Shown here one piece after another: positions 33,690 to 45,225 of a stretch of 64,000 nucleotides of DNA. The notes under the pieces were generated by a model. The model was not told the origin of the DNA. It did not search any database and saw only the letters and a list, made by a program, of their open reading frames with translations. This DNA comes from Neofusicoccum parvum (taxonomy: Eukaryota; Ascomycota; Dothideomycetes; Botryosphaeriales; Botryosphaeriaceae). Numbering within the stretch: the stretch's first letter is position 1; the number at the start of each line of letters is the position of its first letter. The DNA lies in contig CP087219.1 of assembly GCA_020912385.1 (NCBI GenBank), positions 868,001-932,000 on the forward strand. The letters run 5' to 3'. Made by a program: the position numbers and the translations under genes.

Positions 33690-36600
33690 CGCTGGCCGCT
33701 GACCAAGCTGCTCCGCCCGCTGGCCGCTGGCTGCTGGCCGCTGGCCGCTGGGCTCTCAGCGCGCCGCAGCTCGCGCCGCACGCCAGCTCTGCTTCTGCGC
33801 GCCCGCTCCCCGGGTTGCGGTGCTCCATCTGCGAGGTGCACCGCGTCCCAGCGCCGTGGCAGTCTCGTCGTCACGGCCACGCGCGGTGTCCTGACGCCCG
33901 GCGACAGAGGGTCCTCCGCAGCGCTCGAATCAGAGCGAACCACGAGACTGCCGCCTTTGCTGTGGCGGACCAGAGTCGTACGATTTCTCTACACACCAAG
34001 GGTGTCCCCTGTCCCTACCCGGCCGGCACAGACACGCCCGTTGTTCTTCAAACACCAGCCTCCAGCCCTCAGCGCGTTTGCCTGGCGCAAGAGACGCCGA
34101 GAGCCGTGTCGTTAGAGTTGCCGGCGAGGCTGGCAGGCGCGGAGCCGAAGTGAAAATCAGGCGACGGGGCAGCACTTGTCTTTATAAGGCTGGCCGCCGC
34201 CGCTGCTCTGTCCGTGACCAAAACGGCATGCTGCGCGCGGAGAGAGCACGGCGGCCGCCCTCACACCTTCGCATGGCCGCCCCTCGGCTTCCAGCGCGCC
34301 GATCAGGCGGGGGCGGGCGGGCGTGGGGAGCAGCGACGGCGCGCGCGGGCTACCCGGAAACACTGAGCAGCATCAGCAAAGCTTGTGGCCGCAGAGGGAG
34401 GCGGCGCGGCCTGAGTCGCACGCGGGCAGGCCGTCCGCCCGCCAGAGTCATTGCAGGCCGCCGGCGGTCCTCGCGGGCACGGGGGCGGCGGCGCCTGCGA
34501 GCAGCGTGCCGGGCGCTTGCAGCGGGAGCTCGCGCGGACGCCAGCCCTGCTCGGGCTGTGGCCGAGGAGATGGTGCGCTCCGTCCGGCACCGACCCGGGC
34601 CTCGCTGGGGGGAGGCGGAGGGGACGTCGGTGGCAGAAACCTTGCTCAGCCTGTGCTGTCGTCGAGAGCCCTGCGCCCCCAGGATGTAGGGCCGATTCTG
34701 GCAGAATAATAGAATCTGTCCGTCCTGGTCGAGCTCCTCGGTCGCCCGTACCGCGGCCTGTCCGCTCGTTGCGGATCCGCGGGCTCTGCTGTGTGCTGTA
34801 TAGCATGCTCCTAGAGTGCTCCGCGTAGGGCCCGTTTGCCGACCATTTGCGCACCCTGCGCGGCGAGTATCCGAACCACCTTCGCTCTGTTCTGCCCGGC
34901 CGGTCAGGCCGAATAGCCTCCGTCGCTGAAGTCTGTATCCAGGGCTCGTCCTTCGCCGTGGCCCGCGAATCGCCCCGTCGCCCGCGCAGAGAACCCTCCG
35001 CGGAGCCGTGCCTCGCCCACCGCCGCGCTGCTGCGGGCTAATGACGGACAAGACGGAGCGACGTCGAAGGGCATCGCACGGGAAAAGGGGGCCTGATGCG
35101 CCGTCTCCCTCGGACCTCACCGTAACCCCTACTCGTCCCGGCCCTCAACTAAATCTCGCAGCCGTCTGTCGGCGCTGGGCCTTTTAACATTGGCCTCCCA
35201 AACACCTCGATATACGTCACGATCCAAGGGACATGCCGCCTGACGCCTCGATCGCATGGCAATGGCTAGGGTGGGTGAGGCACTGCTCAGTGCTTGCGTC
35301 CCCACCCGCTTGTACATATTTCGTCATACTCAGACGATGCGTTTGGTCTCAGACGAAGCTCTTCGAAGGCCGTGAAGCCTGTGCCTGGTGAAAAGGGGCA
35401 TATAGTCCGTCGCCCCCTGCTCCTGCAAGCTCTCCGACAGCCGCCTCGCGCGTGTCGCGACTGCGTGCCGTTGCTCAATCTGCCTTCGATGCCACGGATT
35501 TCCGCCACAATCTCATGTCGGCGGGCCCAAGACTACTTTCGTCCACGGCCGGCGTGACGATAAACTCCCGCCCTACGCATCCACGAAGCTCAGGGCTCTG
35601 CAAAGGTACAGTGGGTCCCGGACCTAACCTACAGCTAACCTCCGTCGCGACAGATCCAAGGCTCATTTGACCGCGCGCCATCAATGAAAGGGAGGTGTCC
35701 CCTAATCCACCAGCCCGGCCATTGCGCCGCTGGCAGATGTATAGAAACGCCAACCCCACTTCCAGCTCCTTCCCTTCGGATCATACCTCTACGACGGATT
35801 CATAAGTCGTTTGCGTGAGCCTGCTTGGTCCGCTCGGGGTTAAGAGTAGCGAACATCGAGGCTGGATCAGACCAAAGCAACAGAGGGAGTTCTGGCGGCT
35901 TGGAGAGAAGGGCGGTCGGCTGGCTCTCAACTGTGCACTCCGCGAAAGGCCAGCTCTAGGAGGACGGCTCGTGGTTGCAGCGTTGTGGGTGACAAATCTG
36001 TACGGTCGCCATAGCAAGTTCGCAAGCGTATTCAGGTCCCAGGGCGCCTTGAGATGGCTCACGTTCGCCGAAACCCACGATTCACCTCCTCGGCGCCTTC
36101 GTTGAGACATCCGGATACGCAGAATGCTTGAAACCATCGGCAGGCGGAATCGGAATCAAAGCATGCATTGGACTGGGAGGCTGATACTTCTGTGCCTGGG
36201 TAGCATCACGCAGAGTCCAGGCGGTGTTGTGGCTGCGCCTTTGCTGCGAACAGTTGAAGTGATGGGGAACGGGCGCTGAGTTCATCGCGCTCGTCCAACC
36301 CCCAGCGCACTTCGCCGGGAAAAGAGATCGCGGCGCCCCGGCAGGTCCTGCTGCAATCCGAACGTATTTGCAGGATACTGCGAGCCTTCCATGGATGCCT
36401 AAGCATTCGTCTCAACATCTCTAGTAGGAGCATCTGTCGAGCATTGAAGCCCGGCCGAATGCCTCCGCTCCTCATGCTGTGACCATTTGTGACACGACAT
36501 GGAGAACAACTGTCTAGTGAGCCTTTCGCAGTGCCCTGCAGGAGGTGGGATTGCATGTTGCATCCCCGGCTAGGTAGTTGACAAGGTCGAGTGTAGTTTG

Positions 36601-38300
36601 GGAGGCGCGATAGCCGCCGGACGTCAGCGGCATCCCGCACAACGTCGAAGGGTGGAGCTGACGTATGGCAGCATGCGATCTCGCAAGCAAAGATACGGAC
36701 GTGCGAAGAGAGTGGACCACGCGCCCGGGCTCTCGGCCCCTCTCGCACGCTCGCATGGTCATGTCCATCTGAGGCAGCTGTGGTGTGCGGTGGGAGTAGC
36801 ATGCAAAGTGGGGCCAACACATTGCGACACACCATTGATGACGGCTCACAGGCGTCTGAAGCGCTCGAGTCATTCCGCTTGCAGTTTTCCAGCAACAATC
36901 TCCGCCAAGAAGCATCGTATTCTGTCTCTTTACACGTAGCAAACCCGCCACCCAGTCTTCTCTCCTGCCTGCCGCCCTCTCCGAGCTTAGCGCCCCTGCC
37001 TCTCTGCCGCCCGCCCGGCCTCTGAGCCACGCTCCCCGGGGGAAATGCCACGGTTGGGCTGTCTGCTCTGCCGACCTGGGGGTGCGAGACAGGCGGCCGA
37101 GGCCCGCGCGGTGTGCCGGTTTCTTGCACGCCGGCGAGAAGCAAAGGCCCAGACGAGACCGTGGGAGTGCAGTGAGGACCCGGCATGGAAGGGGAAGAAG
37201 AGAGACGTCCACACAGCCCGTGCCGTGCGGCAGTTGGCACCGGCGGAAACGCGGGCAGCGGCTGAACGGGTGCGATCCAGAACAACGAGGCGACGATAGC
37301 TGGCGCGGAGGGACGTGTTGGCCAGTGAAACACCCTGACGGCCCGCCCACGCCGTGCAAAGGGCCGATGGGAGGGAGCGGGGGCGACGATGTAGCTGCGC
37401 GTCAGCCAGATGGGCCAACCGCCCGCACCCTGAGGGCATGGGCGGGCGGGTGTCCTACCGGATCCCCTCTGCACACCCTCCAGCACGCCGGGAAGAGTGG
37501 TACGATGGCCTCGATCTGCACCCTGGGATTCGATGGCTAACGTTAGCCGGCAAAGTGTGGTTTGCTGTCCCGGCGCCCGTTTGACTCATGGATGTTGTTT
37601 TCCTGGGGCCCGGCGAAAGGGAGGCCAAACAACGCTCTCACAGCGGCTGCATTAAAGTGGCAGCACTGCGCCAAACCCGCACCCGTCAAGAAGCTGAAGC
37701 TGGTGCCGAAGTTTCCCTCCCGGCCGCTGCCAGCAAGCGCGAGTAAACCCACACCGCCGCTCCAGTGGAGGTGTCTGGGTGGCCAATGCCGGGGCCGTGG
37801 CTCTCGGCAGGGCGCGGTTCCAGAGGCAATCCCACAGCGCTCCTTTCTCGTCGGCGGTGTGGGACGGTGGGAGGGCGGCCGGCCTATGCGTCTGTCGCAG
37901 CAGAAATTCAAAACGTCGCGGCGGTCTCTCCATGCCGGGAGCACATGACTCTGGCGGGAGGGCCGGGGCTCCACGAGGCATGGAAAGCTTGGTTAAAACG
38001 ACATGGCCTGGAATTCATGACCGTGGGCCAAGCCAGCTCTTGGCGTGACCTCTGCTCGGCCTTTTGGCTGCTTGGCCTCCACTATGCACGGCTTGTCTTT
38101 CTCTCCCCGCAATGGCCTTATATCCACGCGGAGTGCGGGGAGGACCAAGAGGCGTGGTGCCGCAAGGCCGTCTGCCACTGGCGTCGAACCGAGTCGTTGG
38201 ACGTCCCGCGCTTAGATTCGTGATAGCGGTCTCTCGAGTCTCGATCGTGGTGCGCCATAGGTTGCAGAAGGAACTCGAAGCTTTCATGGTCGGCACCACA

Positions 38301-40641
38301 TAGGGCAAAGTAGATTTGTCCCGCAAGGCCCCGCCACGCCCGGTTTATCAAGCATTCCATTGGTGAGGCGTGAGCAAAATGTGCACTCAACAGCCCAGAC
38401 ACACTGGTTCACTAATCACCCGCGCATTTCCAAGCGTGGACTGCCGCCCCGAATGACCCTGTTTAAGCATTCCAACAGACTTTTTGTTTCAGTGTGCTGC
38501 CTGTTATTGCTCGGTCTGATCCGGTCCACAGAGGCTTGACGTCAAATGCAGAACCAAGCGCGACTAGAAGCAAGCTGCTCGCATGAATAATATGATACGG
38601 TCGATGCAGATCCTTCTGCAAACCCCCTTCTCGTATGCACTTCCATGTACACCGAACACACGTCTTCATCCAGCCCGTATAGGTCCATAGCTTGGAACCA
38701 CCTAGACTACTGCCTTTTACGTGACCGCCTCTGTTCTTCCACAAGGCAGTACCACTAGCTGGTCAAGAACCCGGTCGTCCGTCTCGAGACAGTGCTTCAT
38801 ATACTTCAAACATGCATCACCGGCGGTTCGGCTGAGACTCTGAGAACTCATGATAGCACGGATTCGAGGGGTGCCGCCTATATGCGTCCACCGTGAAATC
38901 TGGATGTTCTTTGCCTACGTATCGCTGCAGGAACGTTTGAATTCCGCAAATATTCATTGGAATCTGGTCCAACTCTCAAGCTGTCACTTCTCCGAAACAC
39001 ATTTCAAACCTATAGTCGGCGGTATCGAGTGCACGGATGCAATCGGCCATTCCAGAATACGCTCTAACATGTATGAAATCTGGCATCCAGGCGTGTAGTG
39101 TCGCAACAGGGTGTGGTCACCACGAAGCTGTCAGCTGCAGTCTCCTTCCATTATTTCAAGCATCGCTTGGAGGCTATGGATGAGACAGGGTCAGGCAGTA
39201 TATCAAAGGGGGTTAGAAGAGCCACTCTATGCGATTGAATCAATATTCAGCGGTCGCATCGGGAGTTGAGGTGTTCATCCGGATGAGAACTACCAACCGT
39301 CTTGTACCATGCCTGCATCTGGCTGGAAACATTAGGTTTTCAGAGAGACAAATGCTTCTGTGACGACGACCAACTAAACAACCTGTGTCTAATATCTGCA
39401 AAAGCCTTTCCGGCTATGCATCATACGTTTGTTGAAGCTGGTGAGTTTTTGATAATGAACATGGTGGCGCCGTATTCCACTACTAAGCATGGTCTAACCG
39501 TGAATATCACGTTCTCAATTCTTTTGTATGTACCCACATAAATATCAATCAGTAGCTTGTTTAGGTGCTGCGAGAGAGCGCCAGTCGCCGATTCCTATAA
39601 CACATGTATTCGTTACTTAGCACAGGTTCAAAGACCATCTCGGTATAACTTGCTTTGACGTACTTCTTTTGGCTGAGGCGTTTGGAGCTTATTTAAGGTA
39701 GCACGACTTGGACTAGATTGTTAGGTCCGATTGCGGTATTTGATCTTATCTGACCTCCATCCACTGCTACGAGGCTAGCTTTCAAGGCTTGTGTCTCCCT
39801 GTTTAGGTGCAAAGCGGGATCATCTTCATCACGTCAAAAACACAACGAATGGGACTTTGAGAAGAACATACATGTCCTGATGAGTGTGTCTGACAGCAAG
39901 TCTTCTAATTACTGGATTGTATTCGGCGTGTAGAAAGACCAGAGTTCTGCAGGAAGACATGTCTGACAGAAATAACGCGGGTTGGTCCAACCCGGCTGGT
40001 CTGCATTTTGTTTTCCACAAGCTCAACCACAATACACTGGCGTAGGGGGTGAAAGCGTTTGTTCATGTGGCTTTGGCGTACAATCTACAGGAATTTCTCA
40101 TCCGGGCCGATGATTGAGCTCCTTGTCGCCAAATCAAGCCGTTATTTTCAGATGACATGTTTTCTTCGCGCCGGCGGTCGCCCGTAACCCTCCTCTGTAG
40201 ATTGGGGGCCCATGAGTGATTATATTGTTAGAAATCCTTCCTGTGCCTTAAAGTCATGTGGACGGCGTAAGAGACACTTTCTGTATCGCCTTAATGGGGT
40301 CACGGCCCCATATCTCATGCACTTGCCACATCCAAAGCGCCGGAGATAACAAGTCTCGATGCTGTACACCTTCGGGAAAATATATACAGTAGAAGCCGGC
40401 GCATCTAAGATCCTGAAGCTGTCACCCACTCTCATGGATTGTATCACCGCGGACTCCCATAATATGCCGAAAATGCTTCGTGGCACCTTCCCAGTTCTGC
40501 GAATTCAGCTGTGTAAACAGGTGCCGTTCCATTCCCAGCCAGAGGCTCCGCTATGGAGTTCCGTACCTGCGCACCCTCTGGAGCCCACACGAGAGGGAAG
40601 GGGTTACGATCTGGTTGGTTCGCGTGACCTTGCGATCCGCT
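38301..40641. other. AT-richer half of the 11-kb gap, next to the COX18 3' end
   Basis: Composition drops sharply from the GC-rich block. Only short frames are present. A minus-strand phase at 39116-38820 with one internal stop looks faintly protein-like (see findings), as does a cysteine-containing plus frame at 39,302-39,541, but neither is good enough to annotate as a gene. Confidence 0.4.
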
Positions 40642-41784
40642 TCAACGCTTCTTTGCATTTTGGGCATTCTTCGGATAGGGCATTATCGAACGCTTGCAGG
40701 GCTTCGGAGGCATGCGGAGTGGATAGTACTTGTCCAAATAGATGTGGGCCAGGAAGGCACACGACGTACTTGCGGTCCAGTAGAGCAAAATTCCAGCGGG
40801 CATGTGCAGCGTCATAGGACCAATGGCCAGAGCAACTGTCATAAGTATTCTTCTAAGAACCATACCGACCGGTTTCTCGGTGTCTTTGCTCACAGGCTTG
40901 GACCCACGGTAGAGGGAGGCTAGGGTGATACCGGAAACGACGAACGGAAGGATCATGAGTGGATCGGGGAGCATGAGGTTCGGAAACCACAGCGCACCCT
41001 CGCGAGCAAACGAGGGCTCCAACCAGTCAGAAAAGACAGCGGTGTCCGGCACGGAGCTGGGTAGAGATGTGGTGCCCTTCCATTGAGCGACGGCATCCAG
41101 CGCGTCGGTCGCGCCATCTGCAGCTTGTCCGGCAGCCTGGGCTCCAGCAGTCTCCGCGGCTCCAGAGGCAGAAGATGGCGAGCCGAAGATCAAACCCAAC
41201 AGTCCGCTCTTGGCGCCAGCCATCCTCCGTATGACCTCTGCCACTACCACGAAGATAGGAACGCCAGCCACGGGGAGCATCTGCCTCCAGCGCTCCGTCA
41301 GCCAGCGCTTTCTCATCGAGGCGTTGTAGCCGGCCAGGAGATTGCGGGCGACGGTCCGCGCATGACGGGGCCCGCTGGAGTAAAACAGCTGGTGGGACCT
41401 GTGCTTCATGAGGATGGCGTATGCGTGGCTGAGTGGCATGAGGGTGGAGCTGCGCTGCTGGGCCTTGCGAGCGGGGATTTGGAAAAAGGGCATGACGACG
41501 AGGGCGCGGACGACGACGGCGCCGGCGGGAAGAGCGACGGCCCACGGCAGACCGGCGCTGTGGAGGAGCTCAAACATGCCCCAGGGGATATCCAGGATGG
41601 CCTCGGCCACCATCTCGCCGCCCTTGTCGATGGCGGGCTGCTCGACAGCCTGGGAGACGCAGCGCATCTGGAGCGCACTCGGGCTGCGGAGGCGGGCATT
41701 GTGGCAGGCAAGGGTGCGGGCGTGGGGCGGCCAGCGCAGGCGCGAGCGGGAGGCGAGGCCAGCGACGGGGCGCGGGAGCAGCAT
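40642..41784 (-). CDS. COX18: Mitochondrial inner-membrane insertase Cox18 (Oxa1/YidC family)
   Basis: Oxa1-family protein that exports the C-terminal domain of Cox2 across the inner membrane during complex IV assembly. A single exon gives 380 residues. The N terminus (MLLPRPVAGLASRSRLRWPP) is Arg-rich and lacks acidic residues, a typical mitochondrial presequence. Hydrophobic segments follow: LPWAVALPAGAVVVRALVVM, LPVAGVPIFVVVAEV, LMILPFVVSGITLASLY, and a long C-terminal pair with MPAGILLYWTASTSCAFLAH, the conserved last YidC helix. Short length and a first segment after WGMFELLHSAG favour Cox18 over Oxa1. The frame stays open upstream to 42,513, but that part is GC-rich noise across the ALG11 start. 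Divergent from ALG11. Confidence 0.85.
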   Translation of the reverse strand: MLLPRPVAGLASRSRLRWPPHARTLACHNARLRSPSALQMRCVSQAVEQPAIDKGGEMVAEAILDIPWGMFELLHSAGLPWAVALPAGAVVVRALVVMPFFQIPARKAQQRSSTLMPLSHAYAILMKHRSHQLFYSSGPRHARTVARNLLAGYNASMRKRWLTERWRQMLPVAGVPIFVVVAEVIRRMAGAKSGLLGLIFGSPSSASGAAETAGAQAAGQAADGATDALDAVAQWKGTTSLPSSVPDTAVFSDWLEPSFAREGALWFPNLMLPDPLMILPFVVSGITLASLYRGSKPVSKDTEKPVGMVLRRILMTVALAIGPMTLHMPAGILLYWTASTSCAFLAHIYLDKYYPLRMPPKPCKRSIMPYPKNAQNAKKR

Positions 41785-42268
41785 GGCGGCAGGCAGGTGG
41801 TGTGGTTGGCGACGGACGAAGGTGCGAGGAAGACGAGCCGGCAGCTTCGCGCGTGCGCTTTCGCTGTCGCGGCTCGGCCCGAGCAACACGTCTCGGCATC
41901 CCGGCCGTGCTGCTGCCCGCCGCCCGCCGCCCGCCCGCCTCGTCTCGCCTGCAGCAGCCGGACGGCTCCCGAGCAGGCCGTTGGCGGGCTGGGTGCAGAG
42001 CCGCGACCCGGCCGCCTGCGTGGACATGCTTCGTGCAGAGGCCGGCCGCAGCGCCGAGAGAACCGCGGCGGCCATAGAGAACACCGCGAGGCTGGCGATC
42101 CGTAGGCGGCTGTTGCGCGCGCGGCGTGTGACGCGTTGGCGATGGAAGCTTGAGCCACTTCCACATGATGCCGCGCGCTGTGTGAACACCTTACCCCCAA
42201 CAACATCCGACGCTTCAATGGTGCCCACCCCGACCCTGTCCGCCCGCATGCGACGGTGAACCACAACC
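41785..42268. promoter_or_regulatory. Shared divergent promoter of COX18 and ALG11
   Basis: 484 bp between divergent start codons, GC-rich in the middle. No specific motif recognised. Confidence 0.5.
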
Positions 42269-44230
42269 ATGCTGCTCCCCATCGCCGCTCTGCTCGCCGT
42301 CGTCCCCTTCGTCGTGCGCCCCGCCTCGCCCTGGAGCGCCGCCCTCGCAACCCTCTGCACCCTTCTCCTCGTCGCCATCCGCCTGCTTCCGCTTCTGGTG
42401 CGCCTGGCCGGCATTGCCTTGGGAAAGCACATCCGTGGAAAGACACAGCAGCGGAGGGAGCTTCTGCTGGCCCGCGCTGAGGCTGATGAGAAGGAGTACA
42501 GCGCAAAGCACAAGAGGGAAGATGAGGACTGGGAGAAGGTCGAGGGCCGCTCGTCCGGCTCGTCGACGCCGGGCGGCCAAGACGATAGGGATTGGCAGGG
42601 CGTAGTCGGCTTCTTCCATCCCTTCTGGTGAGCCCCACGTCTCAGCCTGCTTTGCCGGATTCAGGCTCACATGGCCCGCAGCAACGCCGGCGGCGGCGGA
42701 GAAAGAGTGCTCTGGGCCGCCATTCGTGCGACCCAAAAGCGCTGGCCGCGTGCCATCTGCGTCGTGTATACTGGCGATCACGATGTCGACAAGGCCACCA
42801 TCATCCAGAAAGTCGAGGTACATGACGTCCCGCCCAGCTCAAGTCCCACCTACTGACCGCGCCAAGGACCGCTTCAACATCCACCTTCATCCGCCAACCA
42901 TTACATTTCTGTACCTCAGCACCCGCCATTACGTGCTCAGCAGCACCTGGCCTCATTTCACCCTTCTAGGACAGTCGCTTGGATCATTGATACTTGCCCA
43001 TGATGCCTTCAATCTCCTGGTCCCAGACATATTCGTTGACACTATGGGTTATGCCTTCGCCCTCGCCTTGTCGAAATTCTACTTTCCATTGGTTCCTACG
43101 GGCGCCTACGTCCACTATCCAACCATTTCGACCGACATGCTGGGTTCCCTGACCGCCTCATCGGATGAGAAGGAGGGCCAAACCCGAGGCGTAAATGCAG
43201 GCACCGGACACGGACTCAAGGGCAAGCTAAAGAAGTGGTACTGGATCCTTTTCGCCAAGCTGTACAGCTATGTGGGAAGCTTCGTCGATGTCGTGATGAC
43301 CAACTCCACGTGGACCCAGGACCACATCCAACAGCTTTGGGGACCCAGGCCGAAACGCGTCCAGTGCTTCGACTCGCTCGTGCTTTCGTTTGGGCTATCT
43401 CGGAAGGGGCTGCCCACGGAGCACGAATCGTACCCCATCGAGGTGGTGTTCCCGCCGGTGGCTGTGGAGGAATTGGCCGAACAGATTGAGGTGTCCGAGG
43501 CGACGGAGGCGGAGAGGGGACCTTACCTGCTCTACATTGCTCAGTTCCGGCCGGAGAAGAACCACCAGCTGATCCTGCATGCCTTCGCCGAGCTCCATAA
43601 CTCTTGGCCGAAAGATTCGGAGGAAAAGCAAAAGCCGAAACTGGTGCTGATTGGATCAGTGCGTAACCCGGAGGATGCGACACGCGTCTACAACCTTCGT
43701 CTCCTGGCGCACGAGCTGCGGGTCAAGGAATCGGTCGAGTTCATTTGCGACGCCACATGGCCGCAGATTCTCTCCTGGCTGCGGCGCGCCAGCGTCGGGG
43801 TCAACGGCATGTGGAATGAGCATTTCGGCATCGGCGTGGTCGAGTACCAGGCGGCCGGCCTCATTAGCGTTGTCAACGACAGCGGAGGGCCGAAGCTGGA
43901 CATAGTGGTGGAGATCGACGGCAAGCCCACAGGTGCGCGAAATTCCCGGGCCCATTCCATTTGCTGCAGCTTCGCTCCTTGTGGGACTACGATGTAGGAA
44001 TCTTGTTTGCTAACGGCGTGGGTGTCTCGACAGGGTTCCATGCAACGACGGCATCACAATTCGCTCAAGGCTTCCGGCAGGCGCTGTCGCTATCGCCGCA
44101 GGAGACGCTGGAGATGCGGCACAGGGCTCGGCGCAGCGCAGCGCGTTTCACGGAGGAAGTGTTTGCGAGCAAATGGCTCGTGCAGATGTGCAGGCTGGTC
44201 GAGCTGCAGCGGACATTGCAGCCGAGCTGA
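42269..44230 (+). CDS. ALG11: Alg11 alpha-1,2-mannosyltransferase of N-glycan precursor synthesis
   Basis: ER membrane GT4 glycosyltransferase that adds the fourth and fifth mannoses (alpha-1,2) from GDP-mannose to the dolichol-linked oligosaccharide on the cytosolic face. Four exons, 42269-42627, 42682-42817, 42867-43932 and 44034-44230, give 585 residues; introns are 54, 49 and 101 nt. N-terminal hydrophobic anchors span about residues 1-50. [20 protein letters not shown] marks the start of the catalytic part. The donor-binding half includes [32 protein letters not shown] and [14 protein letters not shown] (the EX7E signature). Only the spliced join yields the [17 protein letters not shown] end. 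The ATG lies in a CAACCATGC context. Confidence 0.95.
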
Positions 44231-44614
44231 GGGCACACGGCAAGGCAGAATGGCATTGTGAGGCCCGCAGCTGCATTATTGTGGCGAGAGTAAGGCTGCA
44301 AGGACTGGAATGGATTTGACATGGCACGAACAGAGGGCGGCGCTGCAGGCAACGGCTAGCGCAAAATGCTTTTCAGTCGGCATAGAATACAACGGCAGGT
44401 AGGGAGATGGAGCATTCAGCCGGAAGTTAATGCTCCCTTGAAGAAGATTCGTGATGGGCGTCGGCAGGTCGTGTTTGGGCGGGCAGGGATGGCGGCACCA
44501 AGCGCCCCAGGACGCGACTCATGGCGCCCGCAGCGGATGGCACGGCCGGCTGGTGTTTTGGCCTCGGGGCCTCAGCCCTAGGACGGGTTTGGAGCCTCGT
44601 GCATCGGCGGCGGT

Positions 44615-44654
44615 GGGATGCTGGGATGCTGGGATGCTGGGATGATGGGATGCT
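44615..44654 (+). repeat. Octamer tandem repeat GGGATGCT, five copies
   Basis: Five head-to-tail units of GGGATGCT; the fourth reads GGGATGAT. Confidence 0.9.
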
Positions 44655-44860
44655 GGGTCGCCTGCGCCAATGGACGGCGGGCGCACGCGGTGAGATCTGT
44701 ATCTCGCACCGGTGCCGGTGGCACGGCGAGACACGGCGATCCCTTTGCGCTGGCCGCGGCGGGACGTCCAGCCTCACTGGCGACGGCACTATATCACGGC
44801 CGACCTCCACCCCACGCCTCGCGCGCGGCTGCAGGCCAAAAGCAACGCGGGTTGCTGACA

Positions 44861-44899
44861 CCAGCACCAGCACCGGCACCGGCACCAGCACCAGCACCA
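44861..44899 (+). repeat. CAGCAC/CGGCAC hexamer repeat
   Basis: About six units of CAGCAC with two CGGCAC variants, the same unit as the repeat at 33,567-33,615. Confidence 0.8.
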
Positions 44900-45194
44900 G
44901 GCTCGGGGCCACAGGCGGGGCTCGGATCGGCCGCTCGCTCGAGCATGATCGCCGCACCTGCCGCATTGACGACAAGCCCGCCCGCCGGACGACGTCTGCT
45001 GCTGCGGCCACCACCTCGCCTTGCACGGGCAGCCGGCGCTGATGTCACGCCCAGCCGCGCGCGGCCACGCCTCTGCTCGCCGTCGTTTGCGCGCAGGCAG
45101 GCAGCCGCAGACTCGCCGGACGCCGGCCGCGGCGCGCTGACCGGTCGCTCCACCGCTGCGACACCGCGGGCTGCAGCTGTCTGGCAAAGGGGGC

Positions 45195-45225
45195 GGGTGC
45201 TGGGTGCTGGGTGCTGGGTGCTGGG
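45195..45225 (+). repeat. Heptamer tandem repeat GGGTGCT, four copies
   Basis: Four perfect units plus a trailing GGG. It is complementary to the CCCAGCA-type repeat at 45,711-45,775, giving an inverted pair about 0.5 kb apart. Confidence 0.9.

Larger units (their letters stand above)
29723..38300. other. GC-rich, repeat-laden gene desert upstream of flbA
   Basis: About 8.5 kb with no gene I can support. GC content is very high between about 30,000 and 35,000, so long frames are open on both strands at once (for example 371 codons at 32713-33828 minus and 267 codons at 30802-31605 plus); they overlap, are dominated by Arg, Ala, Pro and Gly, and show no domain. Several tandem repeats cluster at 32.87-33.69 kb. 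A second stop-poor stretch lies at 36,206-37,486. Part of the region next to flbA must hold its promoter. Confidence 0.45.

Noticed and set aside
32713..33828. 371-codon minus-strand open frame in the GC island
   Set aside because: It runs through CTG and CAGCAC microsatellites, is Ala/Arg/Pro/Ser noise, and frames on the other strand are equally open; composition explains it.
38055..38069. CTCGGCCTTTTGGCT, identical to the conserved start of U2 snRNA
   Set aside because: Only 15 bases match; the following branch-recognition sequence (GTAGTA) and the rest of U2 are absent, so it is taken as coincidence.
41785..42513. Upstream in-frame extension of COX18 across the ALG11 start
   Set aside because: The extension is GC-rich with no conserved sequence, overlaps a good divergent promoter, and the ATG at 41784 opens a typical mitochondrial presequence.
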